A stretch of DNA of 53,143 nt, taken from assembly GCA_902575835.1 (NCBI GenBank), contig CACGSX010000007.1, forward strand, positions 1 through 53,143. Reading direction: 5' to 3'. Both the position numbers and the translations under genes were made by a program. Positions 41,540 through 51,127 of the stretch are shown one piece after another (within the stretch, counting starts at the first letter, position 1; each line of letters starts with the position of its first letter). This stretch comes from an uncultured Pelagibacteraceae bacterium (GTDB lineage: Bacteria > Pseudomonadota > Alphaproteobacteria > Pelagibacterales > Pelagibacteraceae). A model generated the notes under the pieces. The model made no database searches. It was not told the DNA's origin and saw only the letters and a program-made list of their open reading frames with translations.

Positions 41540-42553
41540 TTATTTTCTCGTACCGAAATCTCTTCTTAAAACATCTACGTAAACTGCTAATACAATGATC
41601 GAGCCAATCAATACTTGTTGCCAGAAAGAGCTTACATCCATCAAATTAAGTCCATTTCTTAAAATTCCCATAATCATTACTCCGGCGAAAACTCCAAGAA
41701 CAGTTCCTCTACCACCAAAGAAACTAGCTCCACCAATTATACATGCCGCGATAGCATCCAATTCAGATTGTAATCCTGCATTAGGATAACCAGAGTCTGT
41801 TCTTCCTGCTAAAATTAATGCTCCAATACCTGATAAAAATCCACAAAGTGAATAAACAATTATTAAAATTTTATTAACATTAATTCCTGAAGCTCTTGCT
41901 GCACTTGGGTTACCTCCAATTGCATAAATCCACTTTCCTGTTCGACTATGATTCAAGAAAACCCAAAAAACAAAATATACAACAGCGATTAAAACTAAGC
42001 TTACGGGAAGATATTGAGATTTCTCTAATCCTAACCAAGTAAGATCTATTCTACCATGACCTAAGTACCTAACTTCATCGGTAAATCCACTTATGGGTGT
42101 TCCGCCTGATATTAAGTTTCCTGTTCCTCTAAAAATATAAAGAGTTCCTAAAGTCATTATAAAAGGATGAGGCATTCTTAAAAGTGTTATCCCTAAACCA
42201 TTTATCAACCCGCATAAAAATCCAGCAAATAAAGGTACTAGAACAACTATAAACCAAGGTGCTCCAGCTTTAGCTACAATTGCTAAAATCATTAATGAAA
42301 GCATCATTATTGAGCCAACTGATAGATCTATACCCGCAGTCACAATAACCATAAAAACACCTAAAGCTAACATTGATTGCCAAGATATTTGTTTAAATAC
42401 GTTTGTTACATTTCTCCAAGACAAGAAGACATCTGGTTGTAAAATATGCATTACCAAGATCATGATAACTAATAATAGTAAAATCCCATATTTTTCAAAA
42501 TATGGAATAAGTTTTACGTATAAGCTATCTTGTTTTTTTTCTTTATCTTCCAT
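41540..42553 (-). CDS. Sugar ABC transporter permease
   Basis: A 337-residue membrane protein of the RbsC/BPD_transp_2 family with about nine predicted helices. Family motifs are VTAGIDLSVGSIMMLS near residue 75, the coupling segment AARASGINV and GASFFGGRGTVLGVFAG. The ATG at 42553 is preferred over a TTG at 42577 that would overlap the ATPase gene. It is paired with the ATPase encoded just upstream. Confidence 0.92.
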   Translation of the reverse strand: MEDKEKKQDSLYVKLIPYFEKYGILLLLVIMILVMHILQPDVFLSWRNVTNVFKQISWQSMLALGVFMVIVTAGIDLSVGSIMMLSLMILAIVAKAGAPWFIVVLVPLFAGFLCGLINGLGITLLRMPHPFIMTLGTLYIFRGTGNLISGGTPISGFTDEVRYLGHGRIDLTWLGLEKSQYLPVSLVLIAVVYFVFWVFLNHSRTGKWIYAIGGNPSAARASGINVNKILIIVYSLCGFLSGIGALILAGRTDSGYPNAGLQSELDAIAACIIGGASFFGGRGTVLGVFAGVMIMGILRNGLNLMDVSSFWQQVLIGSIIVLAVYVDVLRRDFGTRK

Positions 42554-42555
42554 AT

Positions 42556-43305
42556 TTATTTTTTTCCCATAATCCAACCAATGACTTCATCTCTTGAAGT
42601 TTTAACTAATTGAGACTCTGCAAAGTTTGTTCCTTGAAAAAGTGCCATTACTCTGTCGCAAACAGTAAAAATATCATCCATTCTATGACTTATTACTATA
42701 ACACCTACACCAGTACTTTTTAATTTATTAATTAAATCTAATACTTTTCCAACTTCTTTTATTGCTAAAGCAGCAGTTGGTTCATCCATTATAACAACTT
42801 TGGCATTAAATGCTGTTGACCTAGCTATTGCAACCGCTTGTCTTTGTCCTCCAGATAATTCCTCTACTTTCTGATCAGCACTTTTAACATTTATTTTTAG
42901 TTTCTCTAAGTGTGCGCTTGTCATTTCTTGAATTTTTTTAAAATCTAGAAATTTTAAGAAGCCAATATTTTTTGTTGGCTCTCTTCCTAAGAATATATTT
43001 TCTCCAATGGGTAAATTACCTGCCAATGCAAGATCTTGATAAACCATTTCTAAACCTAAATTTTGAGAGTCTTTTGGGCTATTTAACACATGTTCTTTGC
43101 CCTCAAAAAATAAAGCACCTGCACTTGGTTTGTACAAACCAGATAAAACTTTCATTAGAGTAGATTTGCCTGCACCATTATCTCCCACTACACCTAAACA
43201 TTCACCTTCGTGCACTTTTAAATTTACATTTTCTAAAGCAGTTATTGTTCCAAAATACTTTGTGATACCTTTAGCCTCTAAGAGCAATTTATTTGTTGAA
43301 GTCAT
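42556..43305 (-). CDS. Sugar ABC transporter ATPase, single-domain
   Basis: A 249-residue ABC ATPase with Walker A GDNGAGKST near residue 42, signature LSGGQRQAVAIAR and Walker B VVIMDEPTAAL, then the switch histidine in ISHRMDD. Most RbsA-type proteins are duplicated (about 500 residues); this single-domain form is like FrcA of fructose systems and would act as a homodimer. Confidence 0.93.
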   Translation of the reverse strand: MTSTNKLLLEAKGITKYFGTITALENVNLKVHEGECLGVVGDNGAGKSTLMKVLSGLYKPSAGALFFEGKEHVLNSPKDSQNLGLEMVYQDLALAGNLPIGENIFLGREPTKNIGFLKFLDFKKIQEMTSAHLEKLKINVKSADQKVEELSGGQRQAVAIARSTAFNAKVVIMDEPTAALAIKEVGKVLDLINKLKSTGVGVIVISHRMDDIFTVCDRVMALFQGTNFAESQLVKTSRDEVIGWIMGKK

Positions 43306-43327
43306 TTAATTTAAATTAAAAAAAAAA

Positions 43328-44347
43328 TTAATTAATTGCAACAGGTTTTGACCTTAAAAGATGAACAGTTTTTCTTAGAGCTTTTTTACAAAATCTTGGA
43401 TTAAGATTTTTTGAAATTAATTTCATATCTTCAAAAACAATGTTGCCCATTTCCTTGAATGCCTCGTCTAAAGCACCCGCTCTATGTGCAGAAAATAAAA
43501 CATTTTTTAATTTTCTTATTGGGTCATTTTTTTTAACTGGTTCTTCCGGAAAAACATCAAGCGCTGCAAAAATATCACCTTTTTTAAGTCTATTTTTTAA
43601 ATCTTTAAAATTTACTATTGCAGCTCTACTCATTAGTATAAAAAGTGAGTTTGATTTCATAAGATTGAGTAATTTTTTATCAATCAGTCCTTTGTTTTTT
43701 GTAGTAATTGCAGCAAGTACATAAATAACTTCACATTCTTTAAACATTTTTTTTAAAGTAATTGGTCTAAATCCTTGATTAATAATTTTTTTGTTTGGTA
43801 TCCAAGGATCATAGATATTTATTTTACTCGAAAATGGTCTCAATAATGGAACCAACGCTTTCCCTAGGTCTCCATATCCCAATAATCCAATTTTTTTATC
43901 TGATAACAATGAAGCCTTAAGATTTCCATCTAGTCCATACTTTTCCTTTTTATTAATGAAATCCTGATTTGCTCCATGAATATTTCTAAGAAGAGAGAGT
44001 GTAAATCCAAGTGCAATTTCTGCGACTGGTTTTGAGAAAACAGGTGAAGTTGCAATAACGTGAATACCTTTATCAAAACAGTAATTATAATCCATATTAT
44101 CTAAAAAGTTGCTTTCGACATTTATTACTGCTTTCAACTTTTTTGCTTTTATTAATAAAAATTTAGGAAGATCAGGCTGTCCAATTATAAATTTCGCTTT
44201 ATGAATATTATTAATATAAAATTTTTGTTTATTTATTTTTGGTGCGAAAATAAGCTTAAATTTATTTTTTAACTCATTTAATTTTGGTTTTGAGAAAATA
44301 AGCTCCATAGTTCTTGGATATGGATCAACTATTGCAATATCTTTCAT
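43328..44347 (-). CDS. D-isomer 2-hydroxyacid dehydrogenase-like protein
   Basis: A 339-residue protein of the D-2-hydroxyacid dehydrogenase family. The NAD motif is GLLGYGDLG near residue 154; a catalytic arginine lies in SRAAIVN and the histidine in FSAHRAGALDEA near residue 290. The N-terminal substrate domain is divergent. It follows the Gfo/Idh/MocA gene by three bases and precedes the ABC ATPase gene. Confidence 0.83.
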   Translation of the reverse strand: MKDIAIVDPYPRTMELIFSKPKLNELKNKFKLIFAPKINKQKFYINNIHKAKFIIGQPDLPKFLLIKAKKLKAVINVESNFLDNMDYNYCFDKGIHVIATSPVFSKPVAEIALGFTLSLLRNIHGANQDFINKKEKYGLDGNLKASLLSDKKIGLLGYGDLGKALVPLLRPFSSKINIYDPWIPNKKIINQGFRPITLKKMFKECEVIYVLAAITTKNKGLIDKKLLNLMKSNSLFILMSRAAIVNFKDLKNRLKKGDIFAALDVFPEEPVKKNDPIRKLKNVLFSAHRAGALDEAFKEMGNIVFEDMKLISKNLNPRFCKKALRKTVHLLRSKPVAIN

Positions 44348-44350
44348 GAT

Positions 44351-45505
44351 CTATAAGAGAATTTTTTTTACTTCTTCTTCTGTAAATCTTTTTGGCTTTT
44401 CACACTTAGTTTTTATTTTTTGAGGTACTCCAGTTGTTGCAGCTTTCATAGTAGACTCAATTATATCTAAAACATGAAGAGATAGCTCTCCGGAACATCG
44501 ATTTTTTTTCTTTTTTTCGATTGCATATAACATCTCAGACATTCCAACACTTCTATAGTTTGCATTTGTAGGTGATTCATTAGATCTACCACTTGAAGAT
44601 GTAATATTTATTTTTCCTAAATGCATTTTATCAGTTTTATGTTCACCCCAGCGACCGCCTTCTGTAACAGAAATATAAACAGATCCACCAAACATATTCG
44701 GATCAGGAACGATAATTGATCCTTTAGTTCCATAAAGTTCCATATGATTTCTTTGATGATTAATAACATCAAAGGATAGAGTGACTTGAATAATTGCTTC
44801 ATTATGAAATTGAATTGTTGCTAAATAAGTAGTTGGTGTTTCAACCTTAAATGTTTTTCCTTTATTCGGACCCGCTCTATAATTTCTTCTTTTAAACGCC
44901 GTTAATGTTCTACCTTGCACCTGTTTAGCTGGCCCTAAAAGATTAACAAGCGTTGTAAAAAAATAAGGACCCATATCTATTACTGGTCCTCCCTCTTTTT
45001 TATACCAAGACTCTGGTTTTGGATGAAAGTTTTCAACTCCAGGAAATGCAAAGATTGCATTTCCAAGTTTGATTTGTCCAATCAAATCTGAGTCAATTAA
45101 TTCCTTTGCTTTTTGTCCACCTCCTCCAAGAAAGGTATCCGGTGCGTTACCAATATATAATTTTTTTTGTTTTGCCAAAGCCACTAACTCTTTTCCTTTT
45201 TGAAAGTATGTTGCTAATGGTTTTTCTGAATAAACATGCTTGCCTGCATTTAATACTTTTTTTGATACAGAATAATGTGATTGAGGAATTGTTAAATTTA
45301 AAATTACCTCAATATCTTTATCTTTTAGTATTTCATTAACAGTCATTGATTTGATGTTGTATAATTTCGCACATTTTTCAGCTGCTTTTTGATTAATATC
45401 CGCACAAGCAACGATTTTGAAATTATTAAAATATTGGTGTCCCCTAAAATATGTTTCTGCGATATGGCCACATCCTATGAGACCAACCTTAAAAACTTTA
45501 TTCAT
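44351..45505 (-). CDS. Gfo/Idh/MocA-family oxidoreductase
   Basis: A 384-residue NAD(P)-dependent sugar or cyclitol dehydrogenase. The Rossmann motif is GLIGCGHIAETY, and the catalytic EKP motif appears as YSEKPLATYF near residue 95. The C-terminal domain has GGPVIDMGPYFFTTLVNLLG with the conserved aspartate. Next to an IolD homologue it could be an inositol or inosose dehydrogenase, but the family is broad. It starts five bases after iolD. Confidence 0.88.
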   Translation of the reverse strand: MNKVFKVGLIGCGHIAETYFRGHQYFNNFKIVACADINQKAAEKCAKLYNIKSMTVNEILKDKDIEVILNLTIPQSHYSVSKKVLNAGKHVYSEKPLATYFQKGKELVALAKQKKLYIGNAPDTFLGGGGQKAKELIDSDLIGQIKLGNAIFAFPGVENFHPKPESWYKKEGGPVIDMGPYFFTTLVNLLGPAKQVQGRTLTAFKRRNYRAGPNKGKTFKVETPTTYLATIQFHNEAIIQVTLSFDVINHQRNHMELYGTKGSIIVPDPNMFGGSVYISVTEGGRWGEHKTDKMHLGKINITSSSGRSNESPTNANYRSVGMSEMLYAIEKKKKNRCSGELSLHVLDIIESTMKAATTGVPQKIKTKCEKPKRFTEEEVKKILL

Positions 45506-45510
45506 GAATT

Positions 45511-47355
45511 TTAGACACCTTGTCTTTGCTTTGATTTTCCTTCTTTATGAAGTTTTAATGCCTCTTCATTTTCTTTTGTTGATGGCATTTCTAAAGTAGG
45601 ACTTTCCCAGTAAGCTGAACCTTCTAGCCACTCATAAGAATGAGTTTTTATTGAAATTAAGTAAGTTACATCAGATTTTTTAGCTCTTTTAAATGCTTCC
45701 TCTAATTCAGAAATAGATGATACCTCCTCAGATTTTGCACCCATGCTCTCTGCATGTTTAGCAAAATTAACAGGGACTAGATTTGGAGCTTTTGAACTAT
45801 TAAATAGACAATTAAATTCTTTTCCACCTTTAAACAATTGTAGCCTGTTAATAACGGCATGGCCTCCATTATCACATAAAACTATTATTAATTTATTATT
45901 TGTTATAACTGATGAATAAATATCTGAATTAAAAAGTAAATAAGATCCATCTCCTACAAAAGCTATTACTTCTTTATCTGGGTTTGCCATTTTAACTCCT
46001 AATGCACCAGAAATTTCATAACTCATACAGCTAAAACCCCATTCTGTTTCATGTGTATTTAATTCTTTTGGCCTCCAAATTTGTACAACTTCTCCAACTA
46101 ATCCACCTGCCGCAGTAACAGCAATATCCGTTGGATCTGAATTACGATATATTGCTCCTACAGCATGTGCATAACTAGGTAGTTCTTGATTAGTTGGACC
46201 GCTTTCTTTATCTACATAATCATTCCAATTTTTTAATTCATCTCTTGATTTTTTATGCCATTCATCAGGTGCTTTCCAATCTCCCAAAGCATTTGATAGC
46301 TCTTGTAAGCTTACTTTTGCATCACCTATTACTGATTGCGCCAAATGTTTACTAGCATCAAATCTAGAGACATTAACACTAACAAGTGAAAAGTCTGGGT
46401 TCTCAAAATTTGCCCACGACCCAGTTGTGAAATCAGCTAATTTTGTTCCAACAGCAATAGCTAGGTCAGTTTGTTTTGCTAAATTATTTGCTGCCTTGCC
46501 ACCAAGACCACCTATGGGACCTAAGAAATGAGAGTGGTCTCTCTTCATTGTAGAGTAGCCCATAACTGTTTGTGTAACTGGTATATTGTGTTTAATTGCA
46601 AAATTACTTAGATCTTCCATTGCATCAGAGTAGAAAACCCCTCCACCTGAAATTAATAAAGGATTTTTGGATTTTTTAATTTGCTCAGCTGCTTGTTTTA
46701 TTTGAAAATCATCAGGTCTTGGTCGTCTAATGTTGTGAACTCTCTCTTTAAAAAATTCTTCAGGATATTCATATGTTTCACCTTGAACATCTTGTGATAA
46801 TGATAAGCAAGCTGGTCCGCAATCTGCTGGATCTAACATTGTTTGGATTGCTTGAGGTAATGTTTGTAAAATTTGTTCTGGTCTTGTAATTCTATCAAAA
46901 TATTTTGTTACTGGTTTGAAAGCATCATTCTGAGTAATGCCAGGATTATTAAAATGCTCAACTTGTTGAAGAACTGGGTCAGGCATTCTGTTTGCATATG
47001 TGTCTCCAGGTAAAAATAAAATTGGTAATCTGTTGCTCATAGCAACAGCCGAGGCTGTAACCATATTTGTAGATCCTGGTCCAACTGAACTAGTTGCAAC
47101 AAAAAATTGTTTTCTTCTTTTGGCTCTAGCATACGCTATTCCAGTCAGTGCCATATTTTGCTCATGATGCCCTCTATAAGTTGGTAATTTATCCTGATTT
47201 TCTTGTAGAGCTTGTCCTAAACAAGCAACATTGCCATGTCCGAAAATACCAAAAGCTCCAGCAAATAACTGCTCTTTTTTACCGTCTATTAAAATTTTTT
47301 GGGCAATAAGATGTTTTATTATTGCATGTGCACAAGTGAGCTTTATTTTTTTCAT
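45511..47355 (-). CDS. iolD: 3D-(3,5/4)-trihydroxycyclohexane-1,2-dione hydrolase
   Basis: A 614-residue thiamine-diphosphate enzyme. E65 in RGHHEQNMAL is the cofactor-activating glutamate, and GDGSYLLFNSDIYSS in the C-terminal third is the metal/diphosphate motif. FGHGNVACLGQAL and GDTYANRMPDPVLQQ are distinctive of IolD, which opens the ring of the diketone in myo-inositol breakdown to give 5-deoxyglucuronate. It heads a minus-strand operon with dehydrogenases and the sugar ABC transporter, pointing to cyclitol uptake. Confidence 0.93.
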   Translation of the reverse strand: MKKIKLTCAHAIIKHLIAQKILIDGKKEQLFAGAFGIFGHGNVACLGQALQENQDKLPTYRGHHEQNMALTGIAYARAKRRKQFFVATSSVGPGSTNMVTASAVAMSNRLPILFLPGDTYANRMPDPVLQQVEHFNNPGITQNDAFKPVTKYFDRITRPEQILQTLPQAIQTMLDPADCGPACLSLSQDVQGETYEYPEEFFKERVHNIRRPRPDDFQIKQAAEQIKKSKNPLLISGGGVFYSDAMEDLSNFAIKHNIPVTQTVMGYSTMKRDHSHFLGPIGGLGGKAANNLAKQTDLAIAVGTKLADFTTGSWANFENPDFSLVSVNVSRFDASKHLAQSVIGDAKVSLQELSNALGDWKAPDEWHKKSRDELKNWNDYVDKESGPTNQELPSYAHAVGAIYRNSDPTDIAVTAAGGLVGEVVQIWRPKELNTHETEWGFSCMSYEISGALGVKMANPDKEVIAFVGDGSYLLFNSDIYSSVITNNKLIIVLCDNGGHAVINRLQLFKGGKEFNCLFNSSKAPNLVPVNFAKHAESMGAKSEEVSSISELEEAFKRAKKSDVTYLISIKTHSYEWLEGSAYWESPTLEMPSTKENEEALKLHKEGKSKQRQGV

Positions 47356-47407
47356 TATTCTATATATAAATCTTTAACTTTTAACAATTAAACACAATTT
47401 AAAAAAT

Positions 47408-48850
47408 ATGTATAGCAATTTTGGTCAATTCATTAATGGTCAGTGGCAACAAGCAGAAAAAAAAGAAACTTATAAAGTTATCAATCCAGCAACAGAAGAA
47501 GTTTTAGGAGAAGCATCAAAAGCATCGTCTGTTGACGTTCAAAAAGCATTAAAATCAGCAGAGAAAGGACTCGAAACTTGGAAAAATACCACTCCATGGC
47601 AAAGGTCTTATGTAATAAGAAAAATTGCAGATTTGATGCGTGAAAGAAAAGATGTATTGGCTAAATGGCTTACACTTGAAGTTGGAAAACCTCTTAAAGA
47701 AGCAATTGGAGAAGTTGGTGGTGGAGCAGATATGTTTGAATGGAATGCAGAAGAAACTAAAAGAATTTATGGTGAAACATTACAAAGTAGATTTCCAGAA
47801 ACAAGAGTTCATGTTTACTATCAGCCAGTAGGTGTTGTAGCAGCACTTGTGCCATGGAATTTTCCTATAGTTTTAGCGTCTAGAAAAATTTCAACTGCAC
47901 TGGCTGCTGGTTGTTCAGTTATTTGTAAACCAGATGTAATTACACCTGGAGCAGTTATGGAACTTGTAAATATTTGTAAAGATGCTGGAGTTCCTGATGG
48001 AGTAGTCAATTTATTATCTGGAGACCCAGCTGAAATATCAAATGAATTACTTGATTCAGATATAATAAAAAAAGTTTCTATAACCGGCTCAACACGTGTT
48101 GGAAAATTAATTCTTAAAAAAGCTGCTGATAAAGTTCAAAGAGTTACAATGGAATTAAGTGGCCATTCTCCATTTATAGTATTTGATGATGTTGACATCA
48201 ATAAAGTTGCAGATATGGCAATAACAGCAAAATTTCGTAACAATGGTCAAGTTTGTATATCTCCAAATAGGTTTTACATTCAAGAAACAAGAAAAGAAGA
48301 ATTTGTAAATGCTTTTGTTGATAGAGCAAAAAAATTAAAAATAGGAAATGGAATGGATGAAGGCACTGACTTAGGACCTTTAACAACAGCAAAACGTTTG
48401 GAAGAAATTGAAAAATTAGTCGAAACTACAAAGAGTGAAGGCGCAAAAGTTGTTTTAGGTGGGGGTAGACCTTCAGGATTTAATAAAGGTTATTATTTTG
48501 AACCAACAGTATTTGATGATGTGCAGGATAATTTTACAATTATGAAAGAAGAACCTTTTGGTCCCTTAGTACCTGTTTTAACTTTCAAGGATTTTGACGA
48601 AGTAGTAGAGAGAGCAAATAATAATGACCTGGGACTTTGTAGCTATTTATATACAAACTCAATGGACAAAGCTAATAGAGCATCAGAGATGATGGAAACC
48701 GGTTGTGTTGCAGTAAATACAGCGGCTGTTGCAGTTGCTGAAGCTCCATTCGGTGGAATAAAACAAACCGGTTATGGTCGTGAAGGTGGATCTATGGCTA
48801 TAAAAGATTACCTTAATATAAAGTATACCCATATGGGTCTCAAAACCTGA
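47408..48850 (+). CDS. NAD(P)-dependent aldehyde dehydrogenase
   Basis: A 480-residue aldehyde dehydrogenase. Catalytic residues are C283 (NNGQVC) and E249 (TMELSGHSP); the nucleotide-binding VPWNFPIVLASRK and SITGSTRVGK are intact. The size matches lactaldehyde, succinate-semialdehyde and similar dehydrogenases, not the CoA-acylating IolA/MmsA group. Next to an HpcH/HpaI aldolase gene it may oxidise the aldehyde that aldolase releases, such as lactaldehyde (inference). Divergent from iolD. Confidence 0.9.
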   Translation: MYSNFGQFINGQWQQAEKKETYKVINPATEEVLGEASKASSVDVQKALKSAEKGLETWKNTTPWQRSYVIRKIADLMRERKDVLAKWLTLEVGKPLKEAIGEVGGGADMFEWNAEETKRIYGETLQSRFPETRVHVYYQPVGVVAALVPWNFPIVLASRKISTALAAGCSVICKPDVITPGAVMELVNICKDAGVPDGVVNLLSGDPAEISNELLDSDIIKKVSITGSTRVGKLILKKAADKVQRVTMELSGHSPFIVFDDVDINKVADMAITAKFRNNGQVCISPNRFYIQETRKEEFVNAFVDRAKKLKIGNGMDEGTDLGPLTTAKRLEEIEKLVETTKSEGAKVVLGGGRPSGFNKGYYFEPTVFDDVQDNFTIMKEEPFGPLVPVLTFKDFDEVVERANNNDLGLCSYLYTNSMDKANRASEMMETGCVAVNTAAVAVAEAPFGGIKQTGYGREGGSMAIKDYLNIKYTHMGLKT

Positions 48851-48854
48851 GTAA

Positions 48855-49646
48855 ATGAGAAAAAATAAAGCCAAAGAAATAATTAAAAATGGCAATGCTG
48901 TAATCAATGGTTGGTTACAAATTCCAAGTACTGTTTCAGCAGAAATAATGGCTCAACAAGGATGGGACTCATTAACAATTGATATGCAACACGGGCTCGT
49001 TGATTACACAAATGCAATGCCAATGATGCAAGTGATTTCAGCGACAGAAGTCGTACCTTTGGCAAGAGTTAATTGGAATGAACCTGGTCAAATTATGAAA
49101 ATTTTAGATGCTGGATGTTATGGAGTCATTTGCCCAATGGTTAGTAATCGAAAAGAAGCAGAAAGATTTGTTCAAGCATGTAAATATCCACCATATGGAT
49201 ATAGAAGTTTTGGTCCAATGAGAGGGTTAATCTATGGAGGGCCTGATTATGGAGATCATGCAAACGATGAAATATTAAAAATGGCTATGATTGAAACTAA
49301 AGAAGCTTTAGAAAATCTTGATGAAATTATGAGTACCCCAGGCCTTGATGGTATTTACATAGGGCCTGCTGATTTAAGTTTGGCTATAGGAGAAAAGCCT
49401 GGTTTTGATAAAGGTGAAGATACTAAAGCTTATTCAGAAATACTTAGAATATTAGAGCATGCAAAAAAAAACAATATATTTGCTGGAATTCATAACGGAA
49501 GTACTGACTATGCAAAAAAAATGATTGAAAAAGGTTTTCAATTTGTAACAGTTGGAGCAGACTCCAGATTTATAAGTGTGGGTGCGAAAAATACAGTTGA
49601 AAATTTAAAAGGCACAGTTAAATCAGAATTATCTAAAGCCTATTAA
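48855..49646 (+). CDS. HpcH/HpaI-family aldolase
   Basis: A 263-residue class II pyruvate aldolase-like TIM barrel. The catalytic His is in LTIDMQHGLVDY (a glutamine precedes it where HpaI has glutamate). AGCYGVICPMV, the metal glutamate in METKEALENLDE-like helix and aspartate in YIGPADLSLAIG follow. The subgroup includes 2-keto-3-deoxy-L-rhamnonate and 4-hydroxy-2-oxoheptanedioate aldolases. It is four bases after the aldehyde dehydrogenase. Confidence 0.88.
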   Translation: MRKNKAKEIIKNGNAVINGWLQIPSTVSAEIMAQQGWDSLTIDMQHGLVDYTNAMPMMQVISATEVVPLARVNWNEPGQIMKILDAGCYGVICPMVSNRKEAERFVQACKYPPYGYRSFGPMRGLIYGGPDYGDHANDEILKMAMIETKEALENLDEIMSTPGLDGIYIGPADLSLAIGEKPGFDKGEDTKAYSEILRILEHAKKNNIFAGIHNGSTDYAKKMIEKGFQFVTVGADSRFISVGAKNTVENLKGTVKSELSKAY

Positions 49647-49670
49647 TAAATAAAGTATAAACTTTTACGT

Positions 49671-50630
49671 ATGAAAAAAATCTTAATAATAGGATCAATA
49701 CATAATCATGGTATTGATTTACTTAAAGGAAATAAAAATTTTGAATTTGAAGTTGTAGATAATACAGATGCAGAATTTTTGAAAGATAAAATAAAAGACT
49801 GTGATGGAATAAGCATTAGAACATCTAAATTGTCAAAAGAAATAATAGACTCAGCTAAGAATTTAAAAGTGATATCTAGACATGGTGTAGGCTATGATAA
49901 TATAGATCTTGAAGCAACCAAGCAAAACAATATCACATTAGCAATAACAGCTACAGCAAATGCTCAAGCAGTAGCAGAACATGTTTTATTCATGCTATTC
50001 AGCATTGCAAAAAGAAATAATATGTACAACGAGACAGTAAAAACTGGAAAGTTCAGTGATAGAACTAAGCTTCCTAAAACAATTGAGTTATGGAATAAAA
50101 GTATCTTAATTGCAGGTTTTGGTCGAATTGGAAAATGTTTACTTAAAAAATGTAAGGGTTTAGAAATGAATATTTTTGTTTATGATCCTTTTGTCAGTGA
50201 AGAGGAAATTAAAAAAGTTGGTGGTACTAAAATTAAGGATTTAAATGATAGTTTAAATAAAATGGATGCAATTTCAATTCATATGCCTCTAAACGAAAAT
50301 ACAAAACATTTAATTAATTATGAAATGATAAAAAAAATGAAAAAAAATTGTATTTTAATTAATGCTGCAAGAGGTGGTATTATTAATGAGGATGATCTTA
50401 ATAAGGCATTAAACGAAGATTTAATTTTTGGTGCAGGGCTTGACGTTTTTGAAAAGGAGCCTCCATCTGTAGATAATCCATTGCTAAAAAATGAGAAAGC
50501 ATTTTTAAGCCCTCATTCAGCAGTGTTTACCGAAGAATGTTTGTCTAGGATGGGTATTGAAACAGTCCAAAATATTATTGATTTTTTTGATAATAAATTG
50601 GAAAAGTCAAAAATAGTAAAAATCTCATGA
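49671..50630 (+). CDS. D-isomer 2-hydroxyacid dehydrogenase, phosphoglycerate-dehydrogenase-like
   Basis: A 319-residue NAD-dependent dehydrogenase. The cofactor motif GFGRIGKCL lies near residue 150; catalytic arginine is in NAARGGIINEDDL, glutamate in FEKEPP and histidine in SPHSAVFTEE near residue 283. It is similar in plan to SerA without the regulatory ACT domain. It likely reduces a 2-keto acid or hydroxypyruvate in the sugar pathway; the exact substrate is unknown. Confidence 0.87.
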   Translation: MKKILIIGSIHNHGIDLLKGNKNFEFEVVDNTDAEFLKDKIKDCDGISIRTSKLSKEIIDSAKNLKVISRHGVGYDNIDLEATKQNNITLAITATANAQAVAEHVLFMLFSIAKRNNMYNETVKTGKFSDRTKLPKTIELWNKSILIAGFGRIGKCLLKKCKGLEMNIFVYDPFVSEEEIKKVGGTKIKDLNDSLNKMDAISIHMPLNENTKHLINYEMIKKMKKNCILINAARGGIINEDDLNKALNEDLIFGAGLDVFEKEPPSVDNPLLKNEKAFLSPHSAVFTEECLSRMGIETVQNIIDFFDNKLEKSKIVKIS

Positions 50631-51127
50631 GCTTAAAATTAAAAAATTTTGGATTGTTAGAGTTTCTTATCATTATATCAGCTGTTTATGTGGTAGGAAT
50701 GTTGATATGGACAGCGAGTACAAGGCCTGAAGTTGAAGCTCGTGCAAATTTAGTAAAAGAAAATCATAAAAAAGTTGTCGATTTTATTAATGGCGAAATT
50801 AATAATTGTGGAAATAACGATGAAGGGAAGATAACAGTTTGGGGTGATCCATGTAATGCTGAATGGATAGCTGAAAAGGTTGTTAATCATATAAATGATA
50901 ATCTTAAGATTGAAAATCCATTTTCAGATGACAATAAAGTTAAAACAGACCCTGACCCGAGAATAAAAGCAGAAGGAAAAGCTGGTCAGTCAGTAGAAAT
51001 GGGTGTTATTTTTATAATGTCATCAAATTTTTTAGCAGAACCAGGATCAGAATGGATAGTTGGTACTTGTTTTAAATCTCCATGTGTTGCTGCTGGTAAT
51101 AATGAATTAACTTCTTTATATAGATAA
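50627..51127 (+). CDS. Single-helix membrane protein, pilin-like N-terminus, function unknown
   Basis: A 166-residue protein with a short basic start, one hydrophobic helix (about residues 9-30), then a soluble domain with four cysteines. The start resembles a type IV pilin: F8 at +1 and E12 at +5 before an unbroken hydrophobic helix. But the residue before F8 is asparagine, not the usual glycine. It overlaps the upstream dehydrogenase gene by four bases (ATGA) yet has no obvious metabolic role. The true family is not recognised. Confidence 0.6.
   Translation: MSLKLKNFGLLEFLIIISAVYVVGMLIWTASTRPEVEARANLVKENHKKVVDFINGEINNCGNNDEGKITVWGDPCNAEWIAEKVVNHINDNLKIENPFSDDNKVKTDPDPRIKAEGKAGQSVEMGVIFIMSSNFLAEPGSEWIVGTCFKSPCVAAGNNELTSLYR

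Noticed and set aside
45106..45599. Two plus-strand open frames opposite the Gfo/Idh/MocA gene and iolD
   Set aside because: Both are antisense to conserved coding sequence and resemble hydrophobic shadow peptides.
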